Origin: an uncultured Eubacteriales bacterium
GTDB taxonomy: Bacteria; Bacillota; Clostridia; Christensenellales; Aristaeellaceae
Direction: 5' to 3'
Length of the DNA: 43,776 nucleotides
NCBI GenBank assembly: GCA_902777335.1
Contig: CACYTF010000046.1
Span: 1 to 43,776 of the forward strand
The translations under genes were made by a program, and so were the position numbers. Positions 1 to 7,641 of this stretch are shown one piece after another; positions within the stretch are counted from its first letter, which is position 1, and every line of letters begins with the position of its first letter. The notes below the pieces were generated by a model. The model made no database searches, was not told the origin of the DNA, and was given only the letters and a program-made list of their open reading frames with translations.

Positions 1-80
1 CTCGCATATCCCCGTTCGACTTGCATGTGTTAAGCACGCCGCCAGCGTTCGTCCTGAGCCAGGATCAAACTCTGATGTTC
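1..80 (-). rRNA. rrs: 16S rRNA, 5' end (partial)
   Basis: The reverse complement carries the universal 27F site (AGAGTTTGATCCTGGCTCAG, at 54-73) followed by the conserved stretch leading to the AACACATGCAAGTCGAA block. Placing AGAGTTTG at E. coli position 8 puts the mature 5' end near 80. The gene runs off the left edge of the window, so only about the first 80 nt are present. Its promoter is at 265-294. Confidence 0.97.
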
Positions 81-264
81 AATCCTCATCCACTCCCCCA
101 AGCCCGTAGCTCAGGCTCGCCAAAGCCCTCGCCTCGCCCTCGGTTCGTGGCGTTTCACTCATAGAATTCTGACTTTTTTCTCGTCTTTGTCTGTATCGTT
201 TTCAAGGTTCGCTCGCCGCCGCTCGCGGGGGATTTTCGCGTCCCTCGTTCCCGACGACCTGTGT

Positions 265-294
265 ATTATAGCAAAATCTGTCATGATTTGTCAA
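265..294 (-). promoter_or_regulatory. rRNA operon promoter
   Basis: On the minus strand TTGACA (289-294) and TATAAT (265-270) are both perfect consensus hexamers separated by 18 nt, inside an AT-rich stretch. Transcription would start near 257 and give a leader of about 175 nt before the mature 16S end. The 81-264 leader contains no convincing gene. Confidence 0.85.
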
Positions 295-545
295 CACTTT
301 TTGGGCCAAAATCAAAGAGATAACCCAAACCGGCTTTTCGCAACAAAACGCCGTAAAAACGCGAATTATCGGCCCGCTGAACCGGGCAACTTGGGCCAAA
401 AATCCGAACATTCCGGCCTCGGAATTTGGATATCGTTTGTCCGGTTTTTAACTCTATTGTAATAATTTCAAAATCGCGCGAATCGGCGCGGCGGCGGGCG
501 CACAAAAATCCGAAAAAAACAGATTCAGAAATTCGCCGAAATCCA

Positions 546-575
546 TTGACAAACCCGCCGCGGGTGTTTTACAAT
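546..575 (+). promoter_or_regulatory. Probable mgtE promoter
   Basis: TTGACA (546-551) and TACAAT (570-575) with an 18-nt spacer on the plus strand. It lies about 245 nt before the mgtE start, leaving a long 5' leader. Between this site and the rRNA promoter (295-545) I see AT-rich sequence but no gene. Confidence 0.7.
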
Positions 576-582
576 AATTGAA

Positions 583-800
583 GGATTCCCAACATTATAT
601 TTAAGGCGGGTGAACGGAATGGACGCTGGCGGTAGTAGCTATGGCACATACGCAGATCACATACGACGGCCCGCCGCGCCGGCGTTCGCTTCCCCGTTTT
701 TCTGAGAAGCCGCGCCGCCGGCTGACGCATATGTTCTTCTGCCGTGTCCTGCTCCTGTCAGGGGACGGCGTTTTCATGGAAATCGCCATCCCGTATCAAA
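583..800 (+). promoter_or_regulatory. Structured mgtE leader, possible cis-regulatory RNA
   Basis: The leader between the promoter and mgtE can fold: GGCGGG (605-610) pairs with CCCGCC (669-674) to close a ~70-nt domain, and GCCGT...ACGGC at 741-770 forms a strong hairpin followed by GTTTTC, resembling an intrinsic terminator shortly before the gene. Mg2+ transporter genes in Bacillota are often controlled by M-box riboswitches, but the conserved M-box core is not visible here, so the class is unknown. Confidence 0.4.
741..774 (+). terminator. Terminator-like hairpin in the mgtE leader
   Basis: An 11-bp stem with one mismatch and a 7-nt loop, followed by a short T run (GTTTTC). It ends about 47 nt before the mgtE start, where an attenuator would be placed. 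The T run is weak. Confidence 0.4.
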
Positions 801-820
801 CATGATTGGAGGAGTGGCCC

Positions 821-2176
821 ATGAAGGAGAGAACCGAGATCCTGGAAGAGACCTTTCGCAAGCTGGCGGAAGAGAAAAAATACGCGTCGCTGCGCGACCT
901 GATGCAGACGCTGTACCCGGCGGACATCGCAGCGATCCTCAGCGACATGCCCGAGAAGCTGATGCCGGCCCTGTTCCGGCTGCTGCCGAAGGACCTGGCC
1001 GCCGAGACCTTCGTCGAGATGGAGAGCGACGTGAAGGAAACGCTGATCCGCAGCTTTTCCGATACCGAGCTGAAGGCCGTCATCGACGAGATGTACATGG
1101 ACGACGCCGTGGACCTGATCGAAGAGATGCCCGCCAACATGGTGCGCCGCATACTCAGCCAGGCCGACGCCGACACGCGCAAGCAGATCAACGAGATCCT
1201 GAAGTACAACGACGACTCCGCCGGGTCGGTGATGACCACCGAGTTCGTGGCGCTGACCCCGACCATGACCGCCGCGGACGCCATCAAGCAGATTCGCGCC
1301 ACGGGCGTGGACAAGGAGACCATCAACACCTGTTACGTGCTGGATGAGAAGTACCACCTGCTGGGCACGGTGACCATCCGCACGCTGATACTCGCCCGCC
1401 CGGAGGAAACCTGCGAGAGCCTGATGACGGCCAACGTCATCAGCGTGACCACCCAGGACGACCAGGAGACCGCCGTGCAGACGATGTCGAAGTACAACTT
1501 CACGTCGCTGCCGGTCGTGGACGCCGAGAACCGCATGGTCGGCATCATCACCGTCGACGACGCCCTGGACATCATGGAAGAAGAGGCCACCGAGGACATC
1601 GCGAAGATGGCCGCTATCACCCCGTCCGACAAGCCCTATCTGCGCACCGGCGTGTTCGAAACCTGGAAAAACCGCATACCGTGGCTGCTCCTGCTGATGG
1701 TGTCCGGCACGTTCACCGGCATCGTCATCACCCGGTTCGAAGACGCGCTGAAGCTGGTGCCGGTGCTGTTTGCCTCGGTGCCGATGCTGATGGACACCGG
1801 CGGCAACTCCGGCAGCCAGGCCTCGGTTTCCGTCATCCGCGCCCTGTCGCTGGGCGAGCTGGAGTTCAAGGACATCTTCCGGGTCATCTGGAAGGAGTTC
1901 CGCGTGTCCTTCCTGTGCGGCCTGGCGCTGAGCGTCGCCAACTACGGGCGGCTGATGCTGCTGGAAAAGGTGACGCCGCTGCAGGGCCTCACGATCTGCG
2001 TGACGATGCTGTGCACCGTGGTCATCGCCAAGTTCGTGGGCTGCACACTGCCCCTTCTGGCCAAGAAGGCCCACCTGGACCCCGCCGTGATGGCCAGCCC
2101 GTTCATCACCACCATCGTGGACGTGTTGAGCCTGCTGATTTACTTCTCGTTCGCGACGATGATATTGAAGGTGTAG
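821..2176 (+). CDS. mgtE: Magnesium transporter MgtE
   Basis: A 451-aa inner-membrane Mg2+ channel. Residues ~1-125 are the acidic superhelical N domain, ~130-250 a CBS domain pair (the Mg2+-sensing gate in this family), and ~275-451 the five-helix pore domain. The family signature MLMDTGGNSGSQ lies near residues 322-333, where pore residues are known to sit. The ATG at 821 is chosen because GGAGGAG is 7-9 nt upstream; an in-frame TTG at 806 has no such site. It diverges from the 16S gene and is followed by the inverted repeat at 2194. A second gene linked to Mg2+ (mgtC family) lies at 33427 but is not coupled to it. The length is normal for the family. Confidence 0.95.
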   Translation: MKERTEILEETFRKLAEEKKYASLRDLMQTLYPADIAAILSDMPEKLMPALFRLLPKDLAAETFVEMESDVKETLIRSFSDTELKAVIDEMYMDDAVDLIEEMPANMVRRILSQADADTRKQINEILKYNDDSAGSVMTTEFVALTPTMTAADAIKQIRATGVDKETINTCYVLDEKYHLLGTVTIRTLILARPEETCESLMTANVISVTTQDDQETAVQTMSKYNFTSLPVVDAENRMVGIITVDDALDIMEEEATEDIAKMAAITPSDKPYLRTGVFETWKNRIPWLLLLMVSGTFTGIVITRFEDALKLVPVLFASVPMLMDTGGNSGSQASVSVIRALSLGELEFKDIFRVIWKEFRVSFLCGLALSVANYGRLMLLEKVTPLQGLTICVTMLCTVVIAKFVGCTLPLLAKKAHLDPAVMASPFITTIVDVLSLLIYFSFATMILKV

Positions 2177-2193
2177 GAGCGGTTCAATTTCAC

Positions 2194-2252
2194 TTGTCAA
2201 CAGGTCAATTTAATCATTTTTATTTGAAATGATTAAATTGACCTGTTGACAA
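2194..2252. repeat. Perfect 26-bp inverted repeat over the fic promoter
   Basis: Arms 2194-2219 and 2227-2252 are exact reverse complements around a 7-nt AT loop. The right arm contains the -35 hexamer of the fic promoter. It is AT-rich in GC-rich surroundings. It may be an operator (the Fic protein has a winged-helix-like tail), a terminator for mgtE, or the end of a mobile element. Confidence 0.85.
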
Positions 2253-2274
2253 ATGTCATTCGCCTGTCTATACT
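2246..2274 (+). promoter_or_regulatory. Promoter of the fic-hsd operon
   Basis: TTGACA (2246-2251), 17-nt spacer, TATACT (2269-2274): a near-perfect sigma-70-type promoter. The predicted start is near 2281, so the ribosome site AGGTGA (2281-2286) would lie at the very 5' end of the mRNA. The -35 element lies inside the inverted repeat, so a protein bound to that repeat would block it. Confidence 0.8.
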
Positions 2275-2292
2275 ATAGGCAGGTGATTTGTT

Positions 2293-3348
2293 TTGCGCGA
2301 ATTCAGCTTTGAGAGCCGCATAGAGACACTGCTGACCCCGGAGATCGTCAGTCTGCTCACGCAGATTCACGAATATCGTGGTAAGCAGGCTTTGTTCATT
2401 CAAGCAAAGCCAGATGTGCTCGACGACTTAAAGGCAATCGCGATCATCCAGAGCACGGACGCCTCCAACAGCATCGAGGGCATTCGCACCGCCGACGAGC
2501 GTTTGGAGCTGCTGGTACGTGAAAAGACCCGCCCGGCAAACCGCAACGAACAGGAAATCACCGGATATCGCGACGTTCTCGCCCAAATCCACAAAAACTA
2601 CCATTATATTGATCCAAAGCCCGGCATGATCCTGCAGCTGCATCGCGATCTGTACAAGTACAGCGGGCTGGACGGCGGCCATTACAAGGTCGGCGACAAC
2701 GCAATCACCGAGTTATTGCCCTCCGGCGAGCGGATTATCCGCTTTCAGCCGGCGGCGGCCTGGGAAACGCCGGAATACATGAACGCCCTGTGTGACGCCT
2801 GGCTCAAGGCCACTTGGGATGGCGCGATTGATCCGCTGCTGATCATGCCGTCGTTCATACTCGATTTTCTCTGCATCCATCCCTTTTCCGACGGCAACGG
2901 CCGCATGAGCCGCCTGCTGACACTGCTGCTGCTCTATCGCTCGGGCTACGTCGTCGGCAAATACATCAGCATCGAAAAGCTGATCGAGCGCACAAAGCTG
3001 GGCTATTACGACGCGCTGGCCGACAGCTCCGACGGCTGGCACGAAGGCGCCAATGATTACGCACCCTTCACTCGTTACCTGCTGGGCGTGGTGCTGGCGG
3101 CTTATCGGGATTTTGAAAATCGCGTCAATACGTTCTCATCGATCACCGACGGCAAGCCTGGCCGCGTTCGCGCCATCATCAAGGAAACGCCTGGGAAGAT
3201 TACCAAATCGGAGATCATGAAGCGCTGCCCGGACATCAGCCAAGTCACCGTCCAGCGCGCGTTGAACGAACTGCTGAAATCCAGGGAGATCATCAAGCTC
3301 GGCGGCGGCCGTTACACCGCCTACACCTGGAACAGAGACAAGGAGTGA
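2293..3348 (+). CDS. Fic family protein (class II, N-terminal inhibitory motif)
   Basis: 351 aa. Fic enzymes usually transfer AMP from ATP to a hydroxyl of a target protein. The core motif HPFSDGNGRMSR is intact at residues 196-207, with the catalytic His at 196. The inhibitory helix motif S-x-x-x-E-G is at residues 58-63, making it a self-inhibited class II Fic with a Fic_N-type front. The last ~65 residues look like a winged-helix DNA-binding domain. The TTG start is chosen because AGGTGA is 6 nt upstream and no other start fits. It is the first gene of the restriction operon and ends 6 nt before hsdM. Fic genes of this shape are often found beside type I R-M genes; the target is unknown. 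Autoregulation at the upstream inverted repeat is an inference. Confidence 0.9.
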   Translation: MREFSFESRIETLLTPEIVSLLTQIHEYRGKQALFIQAKPDVLDDLKAIAIIQSTDASNSIEGIRTADERLELLVREKTRPANRNEQEITGYRDVLAQIHKNYHYIDPKPGMILQLHRDLYKYSGLDGGHYKVGDNAITELLPSGERIIRFQPAAAWETPEYMNALCDAWLKATWDGAIDPLLIMPSFILDFLCIHPFSDGNGRMSRLLTLLLLYRSGYVVGKYISIEKLIERTKLGYYDALADSSDGWHEGANDYAPFTRYLLGVVLAAYRDFENRVNTFSSITDGKPGRVRAIIKETPGKITKSEIMKRCPDISQVTVQRALNELLKSREIIKLGGGRYTAYTWNRDKE

Positions 3349-3354
3349 TTGCCC

Positions 3355-4854
3355 GTGAATACCGAACTGCGCAACAAGATCGACGCCCTTTGGGAAATCT
3401 TCTGGACGGGCGGGCTCACCAATCCGCTGGACGTCATCGAGCAAATGACCTACCTGATGTTCATTCGCGACCTGGACGATTCCGATACCCTGCGCGCGCG
3501 CGAGGCCGCCATGCTGGGTCTTAAGCACAAGAGTATATTTGCCGGTACGGTCAGAATCGGTGAGCGCGACGTCGACGGCCAGCAGCTGCGCTGGTCGGTG
3601 TTCCACGACTTCCCCGCCGGCAAGATGTACGCCACGGTGCAGGAATTCGTGTTCCCGTTCATCAAGGGGCTGCACGCGGACAAAAACAGCGCCTATTCCA
3701 AGTATATGGACGACGCCATATTCAAGCTGCCCACACCGCTGATGCTGGATCGCGTGGTGAACGCGATGGATGAAATCTATGCCGCGGTGGACGCCCTGCA
3801 CGAGACCGACGCCAAGGGCGACCTGTATGAATACATGCTCAGCAAGCTGCAGCAGTCCGGCACCAACGGCCAGTTCCGCACGCCCCGCCACATCGTGAAG
3901 ATGATGGTGGCGCTCGCCGCGCCCACGCCGGACGACGTGATCGCGGACCCGGCCTGCGGCACGGCAGGCTTCCTGGTGGAGGCGGGCGAGTACCTCAAGG
4001 CGAACCACCGGGACGCGGTGATGTTCGACCGGGAGAAGAAGGCCCACTTCCAGAGCGGCATGTTCACCGGCTACGACATGGACCGCACGATGCTGCGCAT
4101 CAGCGCCATGAACATGATGACCCACGGCGTGACCAATCCCTTCATCGAATACCGGGACAGCCTGTCCGACCAGAACCCGGACGCGGGCCGCTATTCGCTG
4201 ATCCTGGCGAACCCGCCCTTCAAGGGCAGCCTGAGTGCGGACACAGTGTCGGCGGACCTCGTGAAGGTGTGTAAGACGAAGAAGACGGAGCTGCTGTTCC
4301 TGGCGCTGTTCCTCAGGATGCTGCGCGTGGGCGGGCGCTGCGCCTGCATCGTGCCGGACGGCGTGCTGTTCGGCTCCTCCAAGGCCCACGTGCAGATGCG
4401 GCAAAAGATCATCGACGAAAACCGCCTGGAGGCGGTGATCTCCATGCCCTCCGGCGTGTTCAAGCCCTATGCGGGTGTATCCACGGCGGTGCTGGTATTC
4501 ACGAAGACCGGCCACGGCGGCACGGACGACGTGTGGTTCTACGACATGCGCGCCGACGGCTTCTCGCTGGACGACAAGCGCAGCCCCATTGCCGACAACG
4601 ACATTCCCGACATCGTCGCCCGCTTCCACAACCGGGCAAGGGAAAAGGACCGCCAGCGCACCGATCAGAGCTTCCTCGTCCCCAAGCAGGAGATTGTGGA
4701 CAACGGCTATGACCTCTCCATCAACAAGTACAAGCAGACGGAATACGTGCCCGTGGAGTACCCGCCGACCTCGGAGATCATGGCTGAACTGAGAGCACTT
4801 GAAAAGAAGATCGGCACGGAAATGGACGAACTGGAACGGCTATTAGGATTATAA
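3355..4854 (+). CDS. hsdM: Type I restriction-modification system methyltransferase subunit HsdM
   Basis: 499 aa, N6-adenine DNA methyltransferase. An HsdM_N-like helical front is followed by the SAM-binding motif DPACGTAGFL (residues ~200-209) and the catalytic NPPF (286-289). It works with HsdS for methylation and with HsdS and HsdR for cleavage. The GTG at 3355 is preferred: AGGAG lies about 10 nt upstream, whereas the TTG at 3349 is too close to it. It follows fic by 6 nt. GC content is high like the host backbone, unlike the next two genes. Length and motifs are complete, so it should be active. Confidence 0.95.
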   Translation: MNTELRNKIDALWEIFWTGGLTNPLDVIEQMTYLMFIRDLDDSDTLRAREAAMLGLKHKSIFAGTVRIGERDVDGQQLRWSVFHDFPAGKMYATVQEFVFPFIKGLHADKNSAYSKYMDDAIFKLPTPLMLDRVVNAMDEIYAAVDALHETDAKGDLYEYMLSKLQQSGTNGQFRTPRHIVKMMVALAAPTPDDVIADPACGTAGFLVEAGEYLKANHRDAVMFDREKKAHFQSGMFTGYDMDRTMLRISAMNMMTHGVTNPFIEYRDSLSDQNPDAGRYSLILANPPFKGSLSADTVSADLVKVCKTKKTELLFLALFLRMLRVGGRCACIVPDGVLFGSSKAHVQMRQKIIDENRLEAVISMPSGVFKPYAGVSTAVLVFTKTGHGGTDDVWFYDMRADGFSLDDKRSPIADNDIPDIVARFHNRAREKDRQRTDQSFLVPKQEIVDNGYDLSINKYKQTEYVPVEYPPTSEIMAELRALEKKIGTEMDELERLLGL

Positions 4855-4881
4855 ATTCGTATTCGTAAAGGTGAGTGGGGT

Positions 4882-6036
4882 ATGGAATTTACCACAGTCG
4901 GCGAGATTAATGAGTACCTGAGCGAAAGCATTAACCCTTTGCTTGAGCCTGATACTATTTTTGAAGTATACAGTGTACCGATATATGACACGGGACATCC
5001 AGAATATTTGAGCGGGAAGGAAATAGGTTCAACAAAGCAAATCGTGCAAAAGGATGATATTCTTTTATGCAAGATCAATCCCCGCATCAATCGGGTTTGG
5101 ATTGTTTCCGATGAATCGGAACAGAAGAGTATTGCATCATCAGAGTGGATTGTGATAAGGAATCACTCTTACAATCCACAGTATCTGGCATGGTATTTTC
5201 GTTCGGAATTGTTCAAATCGCTTATGGTCAGCGAGGTAACAGGGATAGGCGGATCGTTAACGCGCGCACAACCAAAGCGAGTAGCAACATATCCTGTTCC
5301 TGTTCTCGATCGACATGAACAGAATGGTATTGTTGAGCGTCTGAACAGGCTACATAGTGTTATTCAGTATAGAATGATGCAGCTTCAAAAGCTGGATGAA
5401 CTCGTCAAAGCCCGATTTGTCGAAATGTTTGGGGATGTGTTACAGAATACGCATAAATGGGGTATCCAGAATGTCGGCGATGTGGCAGAATCCGTTGATC
5501 CTCAACCAAGCCATAGGACACCACCTATTGACGAATCAGGCGTACCATATGTGAGCATAAAAGACTGTAATTATGCGACGGGAGAAATCGACTTTGATGG
5601 TGCAAGAAAAGTTGGAAGATATGTGTTGGAAGAACATAGAGCACGGTATAAACTGAAAAATGGAGATATGATTATCGGTAAAATTGGAACGATAGGAAAT
5701 CCTATATTTGTCCCAGCAAGAGATGATTATACTCTCTCTGCTAATATCGTATTGATCCAGCCATATGTTGATAAGGTATCACCATATTTCTTGAAGTACT
5801 CGCTAATGAGTGCCTATGTCGAACGGCAGTTTGATGAAGCAAAAAACTCTACTTCACAGGCGGCCTTCGGAATACAAAAAGTGCGGGCTATCAAAATACT
5901 GAATCCTGATCTTACGGTGCAGTATAGATTTGAAACATTTGCACGACAAGTCGACAAATCTAAATTGTCCATCCAAGCCAGCCTCGACCAACTCGAAACC
6001 CTGAAACAATCGCTAATGCAGAAATACTTTGGATAA
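4882..6036 (+). CDS. hsdS: Type I restriction-modification system specificity subunit HsdS
   Basis: 384 aa, the DNA-recognition subunit. Two target recognition domains (~1-150 and ~190-340) are each followed by a helical spacer: one near 155-190 ending in KLDELVKARFVEMFGD, one at the C terminus with LDQLETLKQSLMQKYFG. This is the usual HsdS arrangement. The first recognition domain is short at its N terminus. AAAGGTGA lies 8 nt before the ATG. The gene is clearly AT-rich compared with hsdM and hsdR, suggesting it was exchanged by recombination, as is common for specificity genes. The target sequence cannot be deduced by eye. Confidence 0.92.
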   Translation: MEFTTVGEINEYLSESINPLLEPDTIFEVYSVPIYDTGHPEYLSGKEIGSTKQIVQKDDILLCKINPRINRVWIVSDESEQKSIASSEWIVIRNHSYNPQYLAWYFRSELFKSLMVSEVTGIGGSLTRAQPKRVATYPVPVLDRHEQNGIVERLNRLHSVIQYRMMQLQKLDELVKARFVEMFGDVLQNTHKWGIQNVGDVAESVDPQPSHRTPPIDESGVPYVSIKDCNYATGEIDFDGARKVGRYVLEEHRARYKLKNGDMIIGKIGTIGNPIFVPARDDYTLSANIVLIQPYVDKVSPYFLKYSLMSAYVERQFDEAKNSTSQAAFGIQKVRAIKILNPDLTVQYRFETFARQVDKSKLSIQASLDQLETLKQSLMQKYFG

Positions 6037-6052
6037 AGGGAGGAATAGTATT

Positions 6053-7447
6053 ATGAATAACCAAGTGAAAGTACTTACTCAAACAGAAGTGCAGAAAATC
6101 GAAGCCATTGAGGAAGGTCATTTCAATGATTTTAAGGCAAAAGATATAGAACCTAAGAAACTGAGCAAGACAATATCAGCGTTCGGCAATGCAAGCGGTG
6201 GTGACATATATCTTGGAATTCGTGAGGATAATAGAACGAAAACTAAATACTGGGAAGGGCTTGACCATATAGAAGATGCGAATGCCTTTTTACAAGTCCT
6301 ATATTCAATCCCGCAGGTTGAAAGCTTTTATGTTTTCGAATTCTTTCAGCACCCGTCTTACAATACATTCTTTTTGCGAATTACTATTTTCAAGACACAA
6401 GCAATAGTACCAACTACAGACGGAAAAATATACGTCAGAAAAGGTGCTCAAAACCTTCCTGTAGATACTGAGGAAAAAAGGAGAAGGTTAGAACTTGATA
6501 AAGGCATTACTTCATATGAAGACGAGCCTATCTCTCAATCACGAATTTCAGATGCGATAGATTCAGAAGTATTCAGAATCTTTATGCAGCAAATCGTTCC
6601 TGGAGCCAATCCTGAGGGATGGTTGTCCAAGCAACGTTTGGCAAATGATAATAAACTCACAGTAGCAGGTGAATTGCTATTCAGCGATGAACCTCAGATT
6701 TGTTTACCCAAAAGATCCTCAATCAAAATCTTTAGATATAAGACGAGCGGGCCAGCCGATAGAGATACTTTGGATGGACAGCCAATAACTATCGAAGGGT
6801 GCGCATATCATCAAATCTACAGTGCTGTAGCAAAAGTGAAAGAGATTATTGAAACGATAAAGAAACTAGGAACCACTCTTGAGAGTATTCAATATCCAGA
6901 GGAAACATTACATGAGATTATAACAAATGCTGTTTTACATAGGGATTACAGCATGGCGACTGACATACAAATCAGGATTTTTGATAATAGAGTTGAGGTT
7001 GAAAGTCCTGGTAAGTTGCCTGGACATGTAACTATAGAAAACATTCTAGACTCACAAGCTGCACGCAATCCTAAGATAGTAAGGTTAATTAATAAGTTCC
7101 CTGAAGCACCAAATAAGGATGTGGGCGAAGGCCTTAATACTGCATTTGCAGCCATGGAAAAACTGAGACTAAAAGCACCGGAAATAGTTGAGAAAGACAA
7201 CTCGGTTCTGGTAACGATTAAGCATGAGAAACTTGCGTCGCCTGAAGAAATAGTAATTGAGTATTTAAAACATCATGATAGAATCAAAAACGGACTGGGA
7301 CGTGAGATTACGGGCATTAAGTCCGAAAACTCAATGAAACAAGTGTTTTATAGGCTACGTGATAGAGGCTTTATCTCATTGGTAAGGGGGGATAATTATT
7401 GGATAAAGACTGACAAGTTTGATGAATTAGCTTCCCAAAATGAATAA
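6053..7447 (+). CDS. AlbA_2 domain / ATPase-fold protein (RecG-like regulator type)
   Basis: 464 aa. Residues ~15-130 match the AlbA_2 (Schlafen-related) putative nucleic-acid-binding domain, with the conserved acidic/Lys stretch EGHFNDFKAK and the GGDIYLGI segment. Residues ~280-390 match the HATPase_c_4 region (ETLHEIITNAVLHRDY, then VESPGKLPG). The tail (~400-464) looks like a winged helix. Such proteins are often labelled transcriptional regulator or RecG-like and commonly sit inside type I R-M operons; their role is unproven. GGGAGG lies 10 nt before ATG 6053. It starts 17 nt after hsdS and shares its low GC, so the two probably moved together. A 13-nt gap follows before the hsdR remnant. 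Confidence 0.85.
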   Translation: MNNQVKVLTQTEVQKIEAIEEGHFNDFKAKDIEPKKLSKTISAFGNASGGDIYLGIREDNRTKTKYWEGLDHIEDANAFLQVLYSIPQVESFYVFEFFQHPSYNTFFLRITIFKTQAIVPTTDGKIYVRKGAQNLPVDTEEKRRRLELDKGITSYEDEPISQSRISDAIDSEVFRIFMQQIVPGANPEGWLSKQRLANDNKLTVAGELLFSDEPQICLPKRSSIKIFRYKTSGPADRDTLDGQPITIEGCAYHQIYSAVAKVKEIIETIKKLGTTLESIQYPEETLHEIITNAVLHRDYSMATDIQIRIFDNRVEVESPGKLPGHVTIENILDSQAARNPKIVRLINKFPEAPNKDVGEGLNTAFAAMEKLRLKAPEIVEKDNSVLVTIKHEKLASPEEIVIEYLKHHDRIKNGLGREITGIKSENSMKQVFYRLRDRGFISLVRGDNYWIKTDKFDELASQNE

Positions 7448-7460
7448 TACAGTAAATTCC

Positions 7461-7567
7461 TTGACCGACTACGATTTCCTCTTTTCCACCTCGGCCTTCT
7501 CTCCTTTGGAGGCGCTGCAACAGCGAAGTACATCTAAGCAATCGACCTGGCCACCTGCGCCATGAAC
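7461..7567 (+). pseudogene. Decayed duplicate of the hsdR 5' end
   Basis: From TTG 7461 the sequence aligns with the true hsdR start at 8777: the first codons give TDYDFLFSTSAF against TNFDFLLTSPAF, and the block ATCGACCTGGCCACCTGCGC (7541-7560) matches 8861-8880 with one mismatch. The interval between these anchors is 80 nt here and 84 nt in hsdR, so the frame is lost, and a TGA ends the reading frame near 7565. It lies 13 nt after the AlbA_2 gene, exactly where hsdR would be expected if the kinase gene were absent. Confidence 0.8.
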
Positions 7568-7641
7568 GATTGAAAGTGGTAAGCACTTGACGGAATACGC
7601 GCCTCGTGCTAAAGTCAAACCAGGACAGGAGTGTGGTTCCC

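Noticed and set aside
187..505. Short frames in the rRNA leader and upstream region
   Set aside because: They overlap the rRNA promoter and leader, have no ribosome sites or recognisable motifs.
583..800. M-box (ykoK) riboswitch before mgtE
   Set aside because: The expected conserved core of that class is not seen; kept only as an unclassified leader.
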